Of a stretch of 64,000 bases of DNA, positions 63,936 through 64,000 are shown piece by piece. The stretch covers positions 558,001 through 622,000 of the forward strand of contig CAXXKX010000002.1 of the NCBI GenBank assembly GCA_963676655.2, in the 5' to 3' direction. The position numbers and the translations under genes are program-made. This DNA is from G963676655 sp963676655. GTDB lineage: Bacteria > Verrucomicrobiota > Lentisphaeria > Victivallales > Victivallaceae. The notes below the pieces were generated by a model that was not told the origin of the DNA, ran no database searches, and worked only from the letters and a program-made list of their open reading frames with translations. Positions within the stretch are counted from its first letter, which is position 1. Every line of letters begins with the position of its first letter.

Positions 63936-63971
63936 AACCAGGAGCTGTTTATAAAAACAGGAGTCCTGGTT
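63936..63971. other. Hairpin upstream of the helicase gene
   Basis: Nested stems AACCAGGA/TCCTGGTT and CTGTTT/AAACAG around ATAA, 55 bp upstream of the helicase start. Could be a terminator of an upstream minus-strand gene. The final 29 bp of the window show nothing else. Confidence 0.5.
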
Positions 63972-64000
63972 TCTAATGAATACCTTGTGTTAGAATTGAG

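Noticed and set aside
1..64000. CRISPR array, insertion sequence or rRNA operon
   Set aside because: No regular repeat-spacer pattern, transposase ORF with terminal inverted repeats, or rRNA-like sequence was seen on reading both strands.

Overview
This 64 kb window looks like chromosome from a member of the Lentisphaerota (Victivallis-like) carrying an integrated island on its right side. The taxonomic call is an inference. It rests on two solitary prepilin-motif proteins, five uroporphyrinogen-decarboxylase-superfamily proteins with no haem genes nearby, DUF4838-like and GH106-like glycosidases, and dense sugar catabolism under GntR/LacI-type and AraC-type regulators. No rRNA or other firm phylogenetic marker is present.

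Bases 1-46,590 are a carbohydrate-scavenging region. On the left are a 5'-truncated ADP-ribosylglycohydrolase-family gene, a Gfo/Idh/MocA oxidoreductase, a zinc alcohol dehydrogenase and a lipoprotein with two pectate-lyase-like domains. Next come a sulfatase, an AraC regulator, a UroD-like protein, a mannose-6-phosphate-isomerase-like protein and a GH13 glucosidase. A minus-strand operon follows (13.3-18.2 kb) with a GH4 glycosidase and three UroD-like proteins. A GntR/LacI-type regulator at 20.2-21.2 kb precedes a GH38 alpha-mannosidase, a pseudopilin-like protein and an operon of three large exported proteins (26.4-32.5 kb). A fifth UroD-like gene, a second AraC gene and a minus-strand GH106-like / ADP-ribosylglycohydrolase pair follow. 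The region ends with a DUF4838 protein, a second pseudopilin, a second GntR/LacI-type regulator and the ribosome-assembly GTPase RsgA.

At least six transcription units here share one promoter design: a -35 box, 17 bp, and a TGG-preceded -10 box lying inside a 21-bp TGG-N15-CCA element. A seventh site is a weaker match. The 20.2 kb regulator has a related perfect palindrome over its own promoter. I read this as a local sugar-utilisation regulon.

From 46,595 rightward the DNA appears to be an integrated element. It starts with the 3' 49 nt of a tRNA-Ala(GGC), the expected att duplication, followed by a tyrosine integrase. No intact tRNA copy is seen to the right, so the element probably runs past the window. 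Cargo: a YagK/YfjJ (inovirus Gp2-like) protein; a HEPN/MNT pair whose MNT gene is frameshifted; a WYL repressor with two matching operator-promoters that drive a small membrane protein, an unknown protein, a GTPase, a lipoprotein and another unknown; and a two-gene module (55.5-60.1 kb) joining a nuclease-like plus glycine-zipper membrane protein to a 1,041-residue helical protein with a propeller-like C-terminus. The right end holds fragments (MBL-fold hydrolase, FN3/PPC surface protein) and a PIF1-type helicase whose Walker A lysine is methionine. The WYL operons and the 55.5-60.1 kb module are the best candidates for an undescribed, possibly defensive, system. All of this comes from reading the sequence; no searches were run.
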